From positions 1 to 34,308 of the IMG/VR virus record IMGVR_UViG_3300024979_000015: DNA of 34,308 nucleotides, one strand, 5' to 3'. Position 1 is the stretch's first letter, and each line of letters begins with the position of its first letter. A program made the translations under genes and the position numbers. Below, one piece after another: positions 9,703 to 18,435 of the stretch. The DNA comes from a virus. The notes below the pieces were generated by a model, which made no database searches, had not been told where the DNA came from, and saw nothing but the letters and a program-made list of their open reading frames with translations.

Positions 9703-10394
9703 TACCAATCTCCTATAATTGGTAAATATCCGCGAGATCCATTCCCTCCTAAATCAAGTTTCTTTATTTTTACATTCATCCTCCTTATTACCATGCGAGC
9801 CTTATTTGCAAGAGCTGAAAGTCCAGGCCTGCTATCATTTGCTCCCATCATTTGATGAAGTATTTCGGCAAGGCTAAATCGTATTGCTATTTCATATTCA
9901 CCAGGTATATTTATTGCATCTGCATGAGATGTATATGATGGAAGTTGTATGCTGGATATTAAATGAATAGTTCCAGATATTGGCTGAGGGTAAAAGTAAA
10001 TTATTCCTAATGAATTGGTAGGATTAAAGTATAAAACTTCTGGCCATGTCCCAGATACTCCTTTTACAGATATTTCCTGGTATTCTTCAAAGTTATTGAG
10101 AATATCGATAGGGTAATCAATATTATTTTCACGTAAAAAGGCATAATCAATTCGAGATGGTTGCCTGGTATTAAAATCTCCACCTACACCGATTGTATAT
10201 GTTGATGATCCAGTTGCGGCTTTTGTGGTATCTATCTGAGCATATACAAATAATTTCTGAACAGACCACAAAGCAAGCATTTGATTTAAAGTAGTCAAAG
10301 CATCAGACATTAATGCCGCGCTTGGCTCTTCTGTCTCGTCCAAAACTCCACAGTCTTTTAAAGCGAGCTTAATAATATCTGCTGCTGTAGTCAT
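9702..10394 (-). CDS. Head-tail connector / tail accessory factor (P22 gp4-like role)
   Basis: 230 residues. The N-terminus MTTAADIIKLALKDCGVL with LTTLNQMLALWSVQKL is the usual helical opening of podovirus head-tail adaptor proteins, followed by YTIGVGGDFN and a beta-rich middle, then a helical end rich in Arg/Lys. It would bind beneath the portal ring. The start overlaps the stop of the small preceding gene. Position between capsid genes and the gp10-like gene supports the role. Confidence 0.72.
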   Translation of the reverse strand: MTTAADIIKLALKDCGVLDETEEPSAALMSDALTTLNQMLALWSVQKLFVYAQIDTTKAATGSSTYTIGVGGDFNTRQPSRIDYAFLRENNIDYPIDILNNFEEYQEISVKGVSGTWPEVLYFNPTNSLGIIYFYPQPISGTIHLISSIQLPSYTSHADAINIPGEYEIAIRFSLAEILHQMMGANDSRPGLSALANKARMVIRRMNVKIKKLDLGGNGSRGYLPIIGDW

Positions 10395-10582
10395 TTATTT
10401 TCCTTATTTTTTGATCCAGATGGCCTGCCGCGCTTTCTTTCTAAATCATTATCGACATTTATTTCTTCAACTACATTTTTATTTATTTTTTCGACTACAA
10501 CTCGCCATCCTAATAAAATAAACTTTTCTACGTAATCTTTTTGTATATTTTTTATTCCATATTCATCGTGCTCGATCAACAT
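10391..10582 (-). CDS. Small phage protein with basic GRPxGSKNK tail
   Basis: 63 residues from the ATG at 10582, chosen because GGAGG lies eight bases upstream; a GTG two codons earlier is too close to it. The C-terminus KRGRPSGSKNKENK resembles an AT-hook, which would bind the minor groove of AT-rich DNA. Short proteins with such an end are common between capsid and connector genes. Its start lies inside the glycosyltransferase gene. Function unknown. Confidence 0.55.
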   Translation of the reverse strand: MLIEHDEYGIKNIQKDYVEKFILLGWRVVVEKINKNVVEEINVDNDLERKRGRPSGSKNKENK

Positions 10583-11252
10583 GCTCACTTCCTCCAGGCT
10601 GCTTCAATAAGTATTTGTGTAGATTTCCTTTATAGCATGTATCATCTGTATGATGATTTATATTTAGATTAGGCAATGTCCAAATATCGCCTATTTTTTC
10701 TATCCATCTTTTGCACAGCGCATAGTCTTCTCCGTACCAAATTCCACCTATAGCTCCATGATTAAATAAATCAACAGTTAAAGTGCCATTATCTATGTAC
10801 TGCAATTCTGGATAGGCTTGCATAAATCTAGCTAATCCAAGCTTGGTAATCTTTAAAAATCCAGCCGGAAAACAATGTGCCTTTAATGCTCCATCTTCTC
10901 TGACTTGCGGCTTTCCATCGATGCCAGGTAAAAGAGCTCCCATATATTCCTCAGTATCTCTTTTAAATCGATATGTACCTGCCACCAAATCACCTTTAGC
11001 TTCAATCAATTTTAATAAATCTTCCGGCTCGAAACTTATATCGTGATCAAGAAAAATTATAATATCCGCATTGGCCTCTTGTGCCTTACGAAGCATGGTA
11101 GCACGATTATGAGATATATAAGGCCCTCCAATATTCCAGCATATATAATGATCGTAGCCTTTGCCATCCAACAATTGCACTGCCGCTTCTATTGAGTCAA
11201 GCAAGCACTGAAATGGCCGTGTAATTGTCGGACAGCAAAAAACTATTTTCAT
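10563..11252 (-). CDS. GT-A-fold glycosyltransferase-like protein
   Basis: 229 residues. It opens MKIVFCCPTITRP, has SHNRATMLRKAQEANADIIIFLDHD at about 47-71 (the DHD is a DXD-type sugar-nucleotide and metal site), then GTYRFKRDTEEY and the Trp/Tyr-rich GGIWYGEDYALC near 170, where an acidic pair may hold the catalytic base. This pattern fits a family-2-like glycosyltransferase. Lying between capsid and connector genes, it may glycosylate a virion or host surface component; the acceptor is unknown. Confidence 0.65.
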   Translation of the reverse strand: MKIVFCCPTITRPFQCLLDSIEAAVQLLDGKGYDHYICWNIGGPYISHNRATMLRKAQEANADIIIFLDHDISFEPEDLLKLIEAKGDLVAGTYRFKRDTEEYMGALLPGIDGKPQVREDGALKAHCFPAGFLKITKLGLARFMQAYPELQYIDNGTLTVDLFNHGAIGGIWYGEDYALCKRWIEKIGDIWTLPNLNINHHTDDTCYKGNLHKYLLKQPGGSEHVDRAR

Positions 11253-11253
11253 T

Positions 11254-11310
11254 TTAGCATTTACCAGGGCGTTTTCCTGGAATCTTTGGAGCTTTCTTTT
11301 TAGTTGCCAT
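11254..11310 (-). CDS. Tiny Lys/Pro-rich protein (18 residues)
   Basis: The frame encodes MATKKKAPKIPGKRPGKC and fills the gap between the decoration-like gene and the glycosyltransferase, starting four bases after the former and ending one base before the latter's ATG. Very short basic peptides occur at this place in related phages. It could bind DNA or be a relic. Confidence 0.45.
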   Translation of the reverse strand: MATKKKAPKIPGKRPGKC

Positions 11311-11313
11311 TTT

Positions 11314-11550
11314 TTACACCGTTGCGTAGATGCCTAAACCAATAAGCGTTTTTTGTACCTCTTGCAAAGCAGCTAACTGCGTCGCACCAAATGACGCGCT
11401 AGTAGCAACTCCTGCTGTAGCGTGTACAGCTGAGCTATAAGGGCGCTGAATCACCGGAACTGCACCATAAAAAGATACTTTATCAGCTGCTGCAACACCG
11501 ATTTGCATACCATCAGGAGCGTTACCGCCTAAACTTTCATATACTGCCAT
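11314..11550 (-). CDS. Small capsid-associated protein, possibly head decoration
   Basis: 78 residues. The segments GMQIGVAAADKVSFYG, PVIQRP and the helical end QEVQKTLIGLGIYA are typical of small proteins encoded straight after the coat gene in many phages. Often it is abundant in virions, and decoration or fibre roles have been proposed for such proteins. The role here is inferred from position and pattern only. Confidence 0.55.
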   Translation of the reverse strand: MAVYESLGGNAPDGMQIGVAAADKVSFYGAVPVIQRPYSSAVHATAGVATSASFGATQLAALQEVQKTLIGLGIYATV

Positions 11551-11620
11551 TTTTTTATTCCTATTCTATTTGTTTAGTTTAAATCAGCTCCCAGAGATTA
11601 ATCCGTGAGCGATCTATTTA

Positions 11621-12817
11621 TTAGCCAGCCGCACCAATCATGCGACTTGCCCACTCGGGTCGAAGTGCAGCAAACCCATAAAGAATATCTAATCTCATCA
11701 ACATGCGATCATTGATGATGTCGGATGCCTGCCATACGCGAAGAGAAATACCATCTTGAGTTTTACGTGCGCAAGAAAGCGAATCACCCATTAGCGGCAA
11801 ATCAGCAGTTACGAATTGAAATGCTTCTTTATGATACATCAGCGATTGAGCATAACTTGTAGATGCAGCGCCAACAAAAGTCATAACTTGCGAATTAAAA
11901 TCCGTTGCCGCTAACTGTGCGCCAGTTGATGAGCATACATTTTGATTTGGCCCAGTAAGATAAATTGCTGGAGAAACAACAGAGGCACCTGATGTAGCGC
12001 CACCTGATACCAGTGTAAATTGCTGCAAGTTTCGATAGGCTGCCTTAGTCTCAGGATGGCAAGCATAAACACCGGCAATAGTAAATACAGAGCCAACAGT
12101 AACCTGAGCAGCCGTGAGGGTATGAAAATCCAATGCCCCAGTACCATCAACTACCAAAGCCGCAGCATCGGTTGAGATGGTCACGTCAGATCCATTAGTT
12201 AGAGTCCAAATACGCTCATTTTCGTAAAAGTCAGCCATCGCACGGCGAGCAATCATACCTTCACGATACTGCTCTCCAATATCGTTTGAAGGCGCAAAAT
12301 ACGCCGCAGAACCATTTACCAATGAGCCCATCGTTACCGAGTCCATCATTATTGAGCGCTCATCTTTTGGAGCCAAACCCTGATTTAATTTTGCTCTTGC
12401 CGCCCCAGGAACAGTTAAGTCAGTCATCGCTGTACCAGCTGTACCGGCTACATTGTAAGTTGCCTTAGTAGCGTAAGCCAAAAAGTCAGACTCAATATTT
12501 GATAATAATACAGACATTGCAGGCTGTACATATCGCTTGCTAAATGCTGATACTTGATCTCTATTATCAGTATCAAGCGCAAGCTCTGCACTATTAAATT
12601 GCATATCAACACCATCCTGTGTTGCAAGCGTTATCGTTTGTGTAGACTCCACGGAATCCTGGATATTCATCACCCTTGATCCTGCTCTGCGTGTGTATTT
12701 GTTTGGATTCCGTACGCGCAAAGTCGAGCCTATTTTAGCTCCTGATTGACCAAACGAGTCATCGTATTGACGGTCAACAGTGCCAATAAATGACGCTTTT
12801 TCATGTGCAATAGCAAG
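11621..12817 (-). CDS. Major capsid protein, P22-coat type, exon 2
   Basis: This exon encodes residues 16-413. It starts LAIAHEKASFIGTVDRQYDD and continues GAKIGSTLRVRNP, the hallmark of the P22-type coat family (HK97 fold, about 430 residues in P22). The usual first residues are missing here; they lie at 13664-13708, beyond an intron. Joining C at 12817 to T at 13664 restores an unbroken frame across Arg-Glu-Ala/Leu-Ala-Ile. A start inside this segment (TTG at 12829 or ATG at 12820) would lack the conserved helix and has no good ribosome site, so splicing is the better reading. Confidence 0.88.
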   Translation of the reverse strand, partial: LAIAHEKASFIGTVDRQYDDSFGQSGAKIGSTLRVRNPNKYTRRAGSRVMNIQDSVESTQTITLATQDGVDMQFNSAELALDTDNRDQVSAFSKRYVQPAMSVLLSNIESDFLAYATKATYNVAGTAGTAMTDLTVPGAARAKLNQGLAPKDERSIMMDSVTMGSLVNGSAAYFAPSNDIGEQYREGMIARRAMADFYENERIWTLTNGSDVTISTDAAALVVDGTGALDFHTLTAAQVTVGSVFTIAGVYACHPETKAAYRNLQQFTLVSGGATSGASVVSPAIYLTGPNQNVCSSTGAQLAATDFNSQVMTFVGAASTSYAQSLMYHKEAFQFVTADLPLMGDSLSCARKTQDGISLRVWQASDIINDRMLMRLDILYGFAALRPEWASRMIGAAG

Positions 12818-13663
12818 CATTATATTCAAGATGTGTCGTTAATACATCCCCGGTCTTTTCGACCCGCTGCACGTTTCCTATGCAGAGTAGACTATCTCTT
12901 CAGCCTTATTAATAAGGTTGTTTTGCGCTTCGAGCCACTTGGCTCTACTTCCTCTCGGAATAGTCGTTACACGTTATTTTTGTGTGGGCATATTCCATTG
13001 TTTCTGTGTTTTCCGGTATTGCAATTCATACATAGAATTTGAAAGTCTTTAGGATAGTTATTTTTCTTTAACCATCTATAAATTCTGTCTCCGCCCGCTG
13101 CATTGGCGTTGATTTTTCTATGTTCGTTCCCATCATTTAACACATGATCAATAGATAGAAATAACTTCTGAGTTTCACCGCAACATGCGCATTTATAGCC
13201 GCCATATGCGTTATAAACTTCATCTTTGATCTTTAATGATAGTCGTTTTGCTTTTTCGTTTTCATATTTTCTAAAAACCAAAAGCTCTTCTTCTGTCATT
13301 GCGGCTATTTTATTTTTTCTTCGATTAATACAAGTTTCCTTGTATTTATCGCCCAAATTAGCACGCCATTCTCGATGATATTTATTGTTTTTTTCACTAT
13401 TTTTAGCTCTATATGCCCTGTTATATTCATTATAATGAATTTTACAAAGCTGATCTTTGCCTTTGATAGTGTTCTCAGTTACTTCGTTATTTGGTTTGTA
13501 ATCTTTGCAAACCCTGCACCACTTAAAATCTTCGCTCGGTATTGTCATGTTATTATTGATATGGTTATTTCATAACCATATCATATCGCACAATAATTTA
13601 GATGTCCACCGAATTCACAAAATTATCTACCCTAAATTACTTTAGGGAGGGCCCCATGAATCA
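12818..13663 (-). mobile_element. Group I intron (T4 td-like) in the major capsid gene
   Basis: An 846-base intron. The 5' exon ends GAGGCT (terminal U) and the intron ends in G (12818), as required. In RNA sense, P7 is GACTAT (12960-12965) pairing with ATAGTC (12890-12895). A P8-like hairpin CCTTATTAATAAGG, a P9 hairpin CTGCAT/GTGCAG, GGTC/GACC and GATGT/ACATC hairpins follow in that order. From memory, the 3' third closely resembles the T4 td intron, so subgroup IA2 is likely. GGCC shortly after the 5' site can pair with the exon end as P1. A 10-bp hairpin (GATATGGTTA/TAACCATATC, about 13559-13583) lies just before the endonuclease gene. Confidence 0.9.
12967..13548 (-). CDS. HNH homing endonuclease encoded in the group I intron
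   Basis: 193 residues. An N-terminal zinc motif (CRVCKDY...LC) precedes a basic, helical linker. The C-terminal HNH fold has CACCG near 135, LSIDHVLNDGNEHRK around 146-162, and LCMNCNTGKH near 178. The His of IDH, the Asn of the middle segment and the distal His with CMNC are the usual catalytic and zinc residues. It would cut intron-less capsid alleles and so spread the intron. The gene lies wholly inside the intron and its stop codon lies beside the P7 strand. Confidence 0.88.
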   Translation of the reverse strand: MTIPSEDFKWCRVCKDYKPNNEVTENTIKGKDQLCKIHYNEYNRAYRAKNSEKNNKYHREWRANLGDKYKETCINRRKNKIAAMTEEELLVFRKYENEKAKRLSLKIKDEVYNAYGGYKCACCGETQKLFLSIDHVLNDGNEHRKINANAAGGDRIYRWLKKNNYPKDFQILCMNCNTGKHRNNGICPHKNNV

Positions 13664-13708
13664 AGCCTCTCTTGCAACCATATCAATAAATTTTAGGGTA
13701 TTAGCCAT
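13664..13708 (-). CDS. Major capsid protein, exon 1
   Basis: The 15 codons MANTLKFIDMVAREA form the conserved start of P22-type coat proteins and are followed at once by an in-frame TGA, which would be the second to fourth bases of the intron. AAGG lies 10-13 bases before the ATG. Joined to 12817 it gives a 413-residue coat protein. Confidence 0.88.
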
Positions 13709-13721
13709 TTTGTACTACCTT

Positions 13722-13766
13722 CCGCATGTGCGGGCACTTAAACTTTAAAATCCCGCATGTGCGGGA
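13722..13766. promoter_or_regulatory. Two copies of a palindromic hairpin before the capsid gene
   Basis: CCGCATGTGCGG occurs at 13722-13733 and, with longer arms, TCCCGCATGTGCGGGA at 13751-13766. In the transcript both fold into tight hairpins. The upstream one begins right after the scaffold stop and is followed by ATTTT; the other ends next to the capsid ribosome site. They could adjust the scaffold to coat ratio by attenuation, RNA processing or masking of the start. Function is inferred. Confidence 0.5.
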
Positions 13767-13767
13767 A

Positions 13768-14457
13768 CTATTTACCTTTTCGCCACTTAGCATATTCAGC
13801 GTCAGTCATTTCGCCTGGTGATTTACTTCCACCACTACGACCAGATATCGGCTTAATAGGCTCAGGAGCATTTGAAACTTTTTTAACTTTTTCGCTACCT
13901 AGCTGTAAATCAAGCTTTGTAATCTCACGCGCCATTTTTAGTGGCGATAGATTAGCTATCCTTTCGGCTTCATCAAGATCACCACCTAAATGCACTAATA
14001 TTTTAGCTCCATTATCAGATGTACTCACAAGCTCAAGAAAGTCTCGATTCATTCCGACTAAAGATAAATTAGACATCGCTTTATCAAAACTTTTACCAAA
14101 TTCTTTAACGCCAACTTCATAAGTATCATTGCAGGATTTGTTAAAACTTTCATCATGCCTTAGCTTTTCCGCCTCCTGCTGAACTAATGCCTGTATATCG
14201 TTAGGGTCTATCGTTTGTCCTACCTCTAGCCGAGCTCTTAATTCAGACGCCTCTGCCCTGGCTTGCTCTGCTTCACGTCTAGCTTGATGCTTCTCGTAGA
14301 TAGCTTTATCAATTCTTTTCTGAACCTTATCGTGATCTTGATCTGGCTCAGATGCAGGCTGATCGTTGTTGCCTGATTCATTATTTGCAGGTTTTTCTAC
14401 TTTTTCAAGTTCTGGATCCTGGCCCAATTCCGCGTCTGCGGACACTATTTCTATCAT
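13768..14457 (-). CDS. Scaffolding protein
   Basis: 229 residues, highly charged. Acidic and Pro/Asn-rich at the start (about 1-45), then a long coiled coil (about 45-110, with QARREAEQARAEASELRAR), a helical middle, and a basic end (AEYAKWRKGK) of the kind that binds coat protein. Scaffold lies between portal and coat in P22-like phages, as here, apart from the inserted SGNH gene. No protease domain is visible. Confidence 0.75.
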   Translation of the reverse strand: MIEIVSADAELGQDPELEKVEKPANNESGNNDQPASEPDQDHDKVQKRIDKAIYEKHQARREAEQARAEASELRARLEVGQTIDPNDIQALVQQEAEKLRHDESFNKSCNDTYEVGVKEFGKSFDKAMSNLSLVGMNRDFLELVSTSDNGAKILVHLGGDLDEAERIANLSPLKMAREITKLDLQLGSEKVKKVSNAPEPIKPISGRSGGSKSPGEMTDAEYAKWRKGK

Positions 14458-14509
14458 TTTTTTTTACCTATGTAAAAGCATGTGGAAAATGCCACAAGTC
14501 ACTTAAAAA

Positions 14510-16363
14510 TTATAATCCTCGTACTTTTAAATCATTATCAATATATTCAGTCATTTTTTTAATTAAATACTCTCGACCTACAAATGATGGGTGTGATCCA
14601 TCTGCGCCAATATAAAAATCAGCATTACCAGTTCCAGTTGTCGCCCCCCATAGACCAGTACCTGTAATCCATGAAATCGTAGAATGATATTCTGATTTTT
14701 CATAATTCCATTTATTAAATTCTTCTTGTAATGCCGTATCAAGAGCAGTAGTTGTTGCTCCTGGCCCTGAATTTTCGCTCCAAGGCCCGAATATGATAAT
14801 TATAGCATTTGGATACCTTTTTGCTACATTTTTCCAGCAAGATAAGGCATTTGCAACAACATCTGAAATAGTTAGAGTTATATCATTAAGTCCGTGCCCA
14901 AAAACAATTACATTCGGATTATAATCATAATAATTTTCTTGCAGCACCCCTAGGCAGTTATATTTTGTAGAAGTTGTATTATTATCAGATGATTTTTTAC
15001 CATTTAAGTAGCCTGTACCGCCTATTTGCAAATGTGATACTGCTCTAATTCCTGATCTTACAAATACCTCTCCTCCCAAATCGCGCATACCCATTGGAGT
15101 AGTATATGTCGAAATTGTATTTCCATAACTATCGCCCAAGTACAGCCCCCTAAGAGCATTATAATTTAATGGCAATAAAACACTTTGAGGCAGAAGAGAT
15201 AATCCGCGAATAACTGTAGAACAAGCGACCTCTATAATATATTTCCTTAGTTTTCTTACGCCTGACCAATCTATTGAGTAATATGAAGTACCAGAGCCAG
15301 TAAATAATGTGTTTGCTTCTTCAATGTCATAGCCATCGACTTCAACTAAAACCCTAACTGACGATGATGCCCCAGATATTACAATGGCTGGTTTTGGGTC
15401 ATCTGTTATAAATCCGAAAGTAAACGTACCTGATTGAATTACGGTTCCTGAGCCCCCAATATTTAGATTAAATCCGGCAATTGTTGTTGATGTTGCATTT
15501 GTCAAAGCATTTGATAATTGACTTATTATCGCATTGCTTGGGTCTTGAAGAATGTTTGTTATGGTATATGAAAAACTTGAGCCGGATCCGCCAAGTGATG
15601 TATTTGGTATAGTTAAAATATCACCAACAATATATCCAGTTCCAGACCCGCTCTCAAACTTTGTAATTGCTGAGACTGCTCCGCCTGAAACAGTAACAGA
15701 TAAAGCTTTTGCTCCTGAACCTGAGCCACCAGTGAAACTAACATTGCTATATATCCCATCTATATATCCTGAACCACCTGATATTGTCCCACTGTATAAT
15801 TTTCCTGGTAATGAAGGGTCAACAACAAGTCTTATTGCGGAGCCTGCCGGCGCTGTTTGATTTCCTGTTATGGTTGGTGCTGAATAGGAGCCGTCAGGGG
15901 CATAAGATGAATATCCTAGATAAGCCCATGCCGGCCCTGCTGCTTCTTGTATAAGTGCGGTTGCAGAAAAGGTTGGCTCTGATGCAAGTGAAGTTGCTCC
16001 TGCTGCTATGCTTACGCATACCATCATTTCACCATTTGAATGATGAACAACTGCTCCAACAGCATAAACAGTTAAAGCCGCCCATGCAGGAGCTCGAATT
16101 AACGATCTTTTCTCATAATCACGTTTAAATCTTGATCTATAAACTGATATATCAGTATCATTTATTCTATTATTTGCAATAGATGATCCAATTGCAATTG
16201 CTTCAGATGGTCTTATATTTTTTACATATAGCCAGACATTATTTTTTCTTTCATATACGTTTCCAGTATCAGTTTCATTGAAAATGGAGCCATTAACTAT
16301 GGTAGTTGTTATTGTTGCTCTTTCAGAATTTTTTCCAGAATATATCAGACCATCTATATACAT
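14510..16363 (-). CDS. SGNH/GDSL-hydrolase appendage protein
   Basis: 617 residues. The N-terminal two thirds contain a Trp/Tyr carbohydrate-module-like stretch (APAWAALTVYAVGAVVHHSNG, about 92-111) and Gly/Ser-rich repeats (GSGYIDGIYSNVSFTGGSGSG and GTGYIVGDILTIP), as in phage fibre shafts. The C-terminal third is an SGNH hydrolase: GDS at 410-412 (Ser412 nucleophile), FGHGLND at 488-494 (Asn), and DGSH at 588-591 (Asp/His). Such domains usually remove acetyl groups from surface sugars. It sits between portal and scaffold, an unusual place for a receptor-active protein. Confidence 0.78.
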   Translation of the reverse strand: MYIDGLIYSGKNSERATITTTIVNGSIFNETDTGNVYERKNNVWLYVKNIRPSEAIAIGSSIANNRINDTDISVYRSRFKRDYEKRSLIRAPAWAALTVYAVGAVVHHSNGEMMVCVSIAAGATSLASEPTFSATALIQEAAGPAWAYLGYSSYAPDGSYSAPTITGNQTAPAGSAIRLVVDPSLPGKLYSGTISGGSGYIDGIYSNVSFTGGSGSGAKALSVTVSGGAVSAITKFESGSGTGYIVGDILTIPNTSLGGSGSSFSYTITNILQDPSNAIISQLSNALTNATSTTIAGFNLNIGGSGTVIQSGTFTFGFITDDPKPAIVISGASSSVRVLVEVDGYDIEEANTLFTGSGTSYYSIDWSGVRKLRKYIIEVACSTVIRGLSLLPQSVLLPLNYNALRGLYLGDSYGNTISTYTTPMGMRDLGGEVFVRSGIRAVSHLQIGGTGYLNGKKSSDNNTTSTKYNCLGVLQENYYDYNPNVIVFGHGLNDITLTISDVVANALSCWKNVAKRYPNAIIIIFGPWSENSGPGATTTALDTALQEEFNKWNYEKSEYHSTISWITGTGLWGATTGTGNADFYIGADGSHPSFVGREYLIKKMTEYIDNDLKVRGL

Positions 16364-16365
16364 TT

Positions 16366-18381
16366 TTATCTACCTTGTAGTGATTGTGCTTCTCTTGTCA
16401 TCTCGGCATTTTCTGCGGCTGTATTTGGTGTAGCCAAATCATCAAGTGCCTGCAGTGAAACTGCATGTGCTTGTGCTGGGGATAATATAGGCATTACTAC
16501 TTTAAGTCTATCTGTTTCCGCCTTATATCTGTCAAGATCTTTTTTCTCAAGCTCCTCGGACATTTTTTGTATCGCAATATCCATAGCTTTTATCTGTGAT
16601 TCCTGCTGCTGTAATTGCTGCTCAAATTCTGGCGGTATTTTTTTATTACCTATTTCATTATCTTCTACCAACCCAGGAGGCATAGCTTTTCTTGATCTTT
16701 CAGCAAATTCATCTGCAAAAGGCCAATCTTGTGCCTTTGCAATAATATCTCCGTGAGTTTGCCACAATCCAGGATTAGCTTGCAACATTGCAATCATGCC
16801 GTCGCTAGCCTCAGCTCTCTTAGTCGCATAATTTGCTCCGCTGGCTGCAACCACATCGTACCTGCCGACCGATAGATTATAGATATTTTTTATTTCCCCG
16901 GTTAAATTATCTTCTTTCTCGATGTGCGCTTGAGGCTGATCTGGATCAATAATTACTTTATCTTCTACGCCATCATCGCCTAGCATCCGTACAATTCTTG
17001 CAGTATCGTAAATTTTTGGGATCAAATCAATTAGTATCATAGCAGTGTATCGACGGGCATTATCGGCACTATCAGTAAAGTGATATGTAGCATTATCTCC
17101 CTTACGCTGCAAAGATAGCAATGCACGCCCAGATTGTTGATTAGCATTTTCGCCTAATTGAGCATCGTATTGCCCGCTTGCCGCTTGCATTTCGTCGCTA
17201 GCAATTTGCATGCCCTGGATATAAGCTTGTGCCATTGTTGGCGGCTGTGCTCGCTGAGGAGCAGGGAGAGGATTGCCTTCACTATCAAGATGATTGAATG
17301 GTAAAAATGCGTGTGTATCGGTATTTGCGGTTTCCCAAAAATCTTCATATCCGGCAAATGTTTCCGCCGCCCCAACCCAAGGAGTCTTACCTTGAGCGGC
17401 AACAAAAGCAGCTGCGCTTGATGTCCAAAAATTGTACATTCGTTGGGGATCTTTCATCCATCGCGTGTGGCCTTTACGTATTACTTTGCCATCTATGATT
17501 TTTTCTTCGCCGACAACTCTGATGATAGGTATGTACTTTCCTGGCCAGACTTTTTCTTCAATTATTTTATCTCCTGCTATCAAGCACCATCTTATCTCTT
17601 TGCGTGTAACTTTTCGTACATGCTGAGTCTTATCGATTAAATCCTTATTCTCGATCTTTGACAGCAATACTAAATTACCACCACCTTGATCTACTAACTG
17701 ATCTGATTTTTCCTCGATGTAAAACCATTCGCAAAGCCTAACTTTATCTTTTGACGACCACCCGCCCTCAATATCTCCCCAGTTATCGCTTTTGTTTTTT
17801 ACTTCCGGGTATTTTTCTTCGAATAAGTCAACATCCATATCCTCAAATATAAATGCGCCAAGTGCGTCGCTGCCATCAGATTTTTTATTACCATAAATGA
17901 ATACGTTTAGTGGATTTTCTATCTGATCAATATAGATTTCTTGATCGTTGCTGGATTCATCTACATAATCTGTAGTAATTCTCCAATAGCCTAAGCCAGC
18001 GTCAACTGCAAACTCAAAGGCTTGCCCGTAGGCTATATCTGCGCAAGATTGTGATTCTATATGACGGATGATGCCGTTGAATATTTCGGCTGTTTCCTTG
18101 TCCGCGCCTCCGTCAACAGGCAATACTCTTGGAGATGCACGATTCTTACGAGCATCATTCGTGATTTGTAAATTGTGTTGCTTGATTTTATTGATAGTCA
18201 AAATAGGAAGTTTTGACGTTTTGCGATTTTTTATTTGATCATCATCCCATTGATACTGATTGTCAGAGTCGCCATTAGCAAAGCGCAAATCCTCGCGCCA
18301 AAGCCTACGGTTTTCCGATTCTTCTTCTTCGCATTTAGCAAATATTTTATGTGCTTTTTTTATCAAATCTTTATCTTTCAT
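16366..18381 (-). CDS. Portal protein, P22-like
   Basis: 671 residues (P22 portal about 725). The opening has a charged helix, then LRFANGDSDNQYQWDDDQIKNR, PILTINKIKQHNLQITND and RKNRASPRVLPVDG, the typical start of P22-type portals. A central AASGQYDAQLGENANQQSGRAL motif and the C-terminal Gln-rich coiled coil (about 580-620) fit as well. It forms the twelve-subunit ring through which terminase pumps DNA. It follows large terminase, as expected. Confidence 0.88.
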   Translation of the reverse strand: MKDKDLIKKAHKIFAKCEEEESENRRLWREDLRFANGDSDNQYQWDDDQIKNRKTSKLPILTINKIKQHNLQITNDARKNRASPRVLPVDGGADKETAEIFNGIIRHIESQSCADIAYGQAFEFAVDAGLGYWRITTDYVDESSNDQEIYIDQIENPLNVFIYGNKKSDGSDALGAFIFEDMDVDLFEEKYPEVKNKSDNWGDIEGGWSSKDKVRLCEWFYIEEKSDQLVDQGGGNLVLLSKIENKDLIDKTQHVRKVTRKEIRWCLIAGDKIIEEKVWPGKYIPIIRVVGEEKIIDGKVIRKGHTRWMKDPQRMYNFWTSSAAAFVAAQGKTPWVGAAETFAGYEDFWETANTDTHAFLPFNHLDSEGNPLPAPQRAQPPTMAQAYIQGMQIASDEMQAASGQYDAQLGENANQQSGRALLSLQRKGDNATYHFTDSADNARRYTAMILIDLIPKIYDTARIVRMLGDDGVEDKVIIDPDQPQAHIEKEDNLTGEIKNIYNLSVGRYDVVAASGANYATKRAEASDGMIAMLQANPGLWQTHGDIIAKAQDWPFADEFAERSRKAMPPGLVEDNEIGNKKIPPEFEQQLQQQESQIKAMDIAIQKMSEELEKKDLDRYKAETDRLKVVMPILSPAQAHAVSLQALDDLATPNTAAENAEMTREAQSLQGR

Positions 18382-18435
18382 CGCTTATAAGTACTGATGT
18401 GATTAATAAAAAAGTAGCACAAAAATACATAATTA

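Noticed and set aside
12811-12829. Coat protein starting at TTG 12829 or ATG 12820
   Set aside because: It would lack the conserved first helix, which is found in frame 846 bases upstream as exon 1 with its own ribosome site.
13722-13766. Palindromes resembling type I-E CRISPR repeats
   Set aside because: The two copies start only about 30 bases apart, leaving no room for spacers, and their flanks differ. Read as regulatory hairpins.
15552-15860. Plus-strand frame opposite the SGNH gene
   Set aside because: Mirror of the Gly/Ser-rich repeat coding; Pro-rich with no recognisable start signal.
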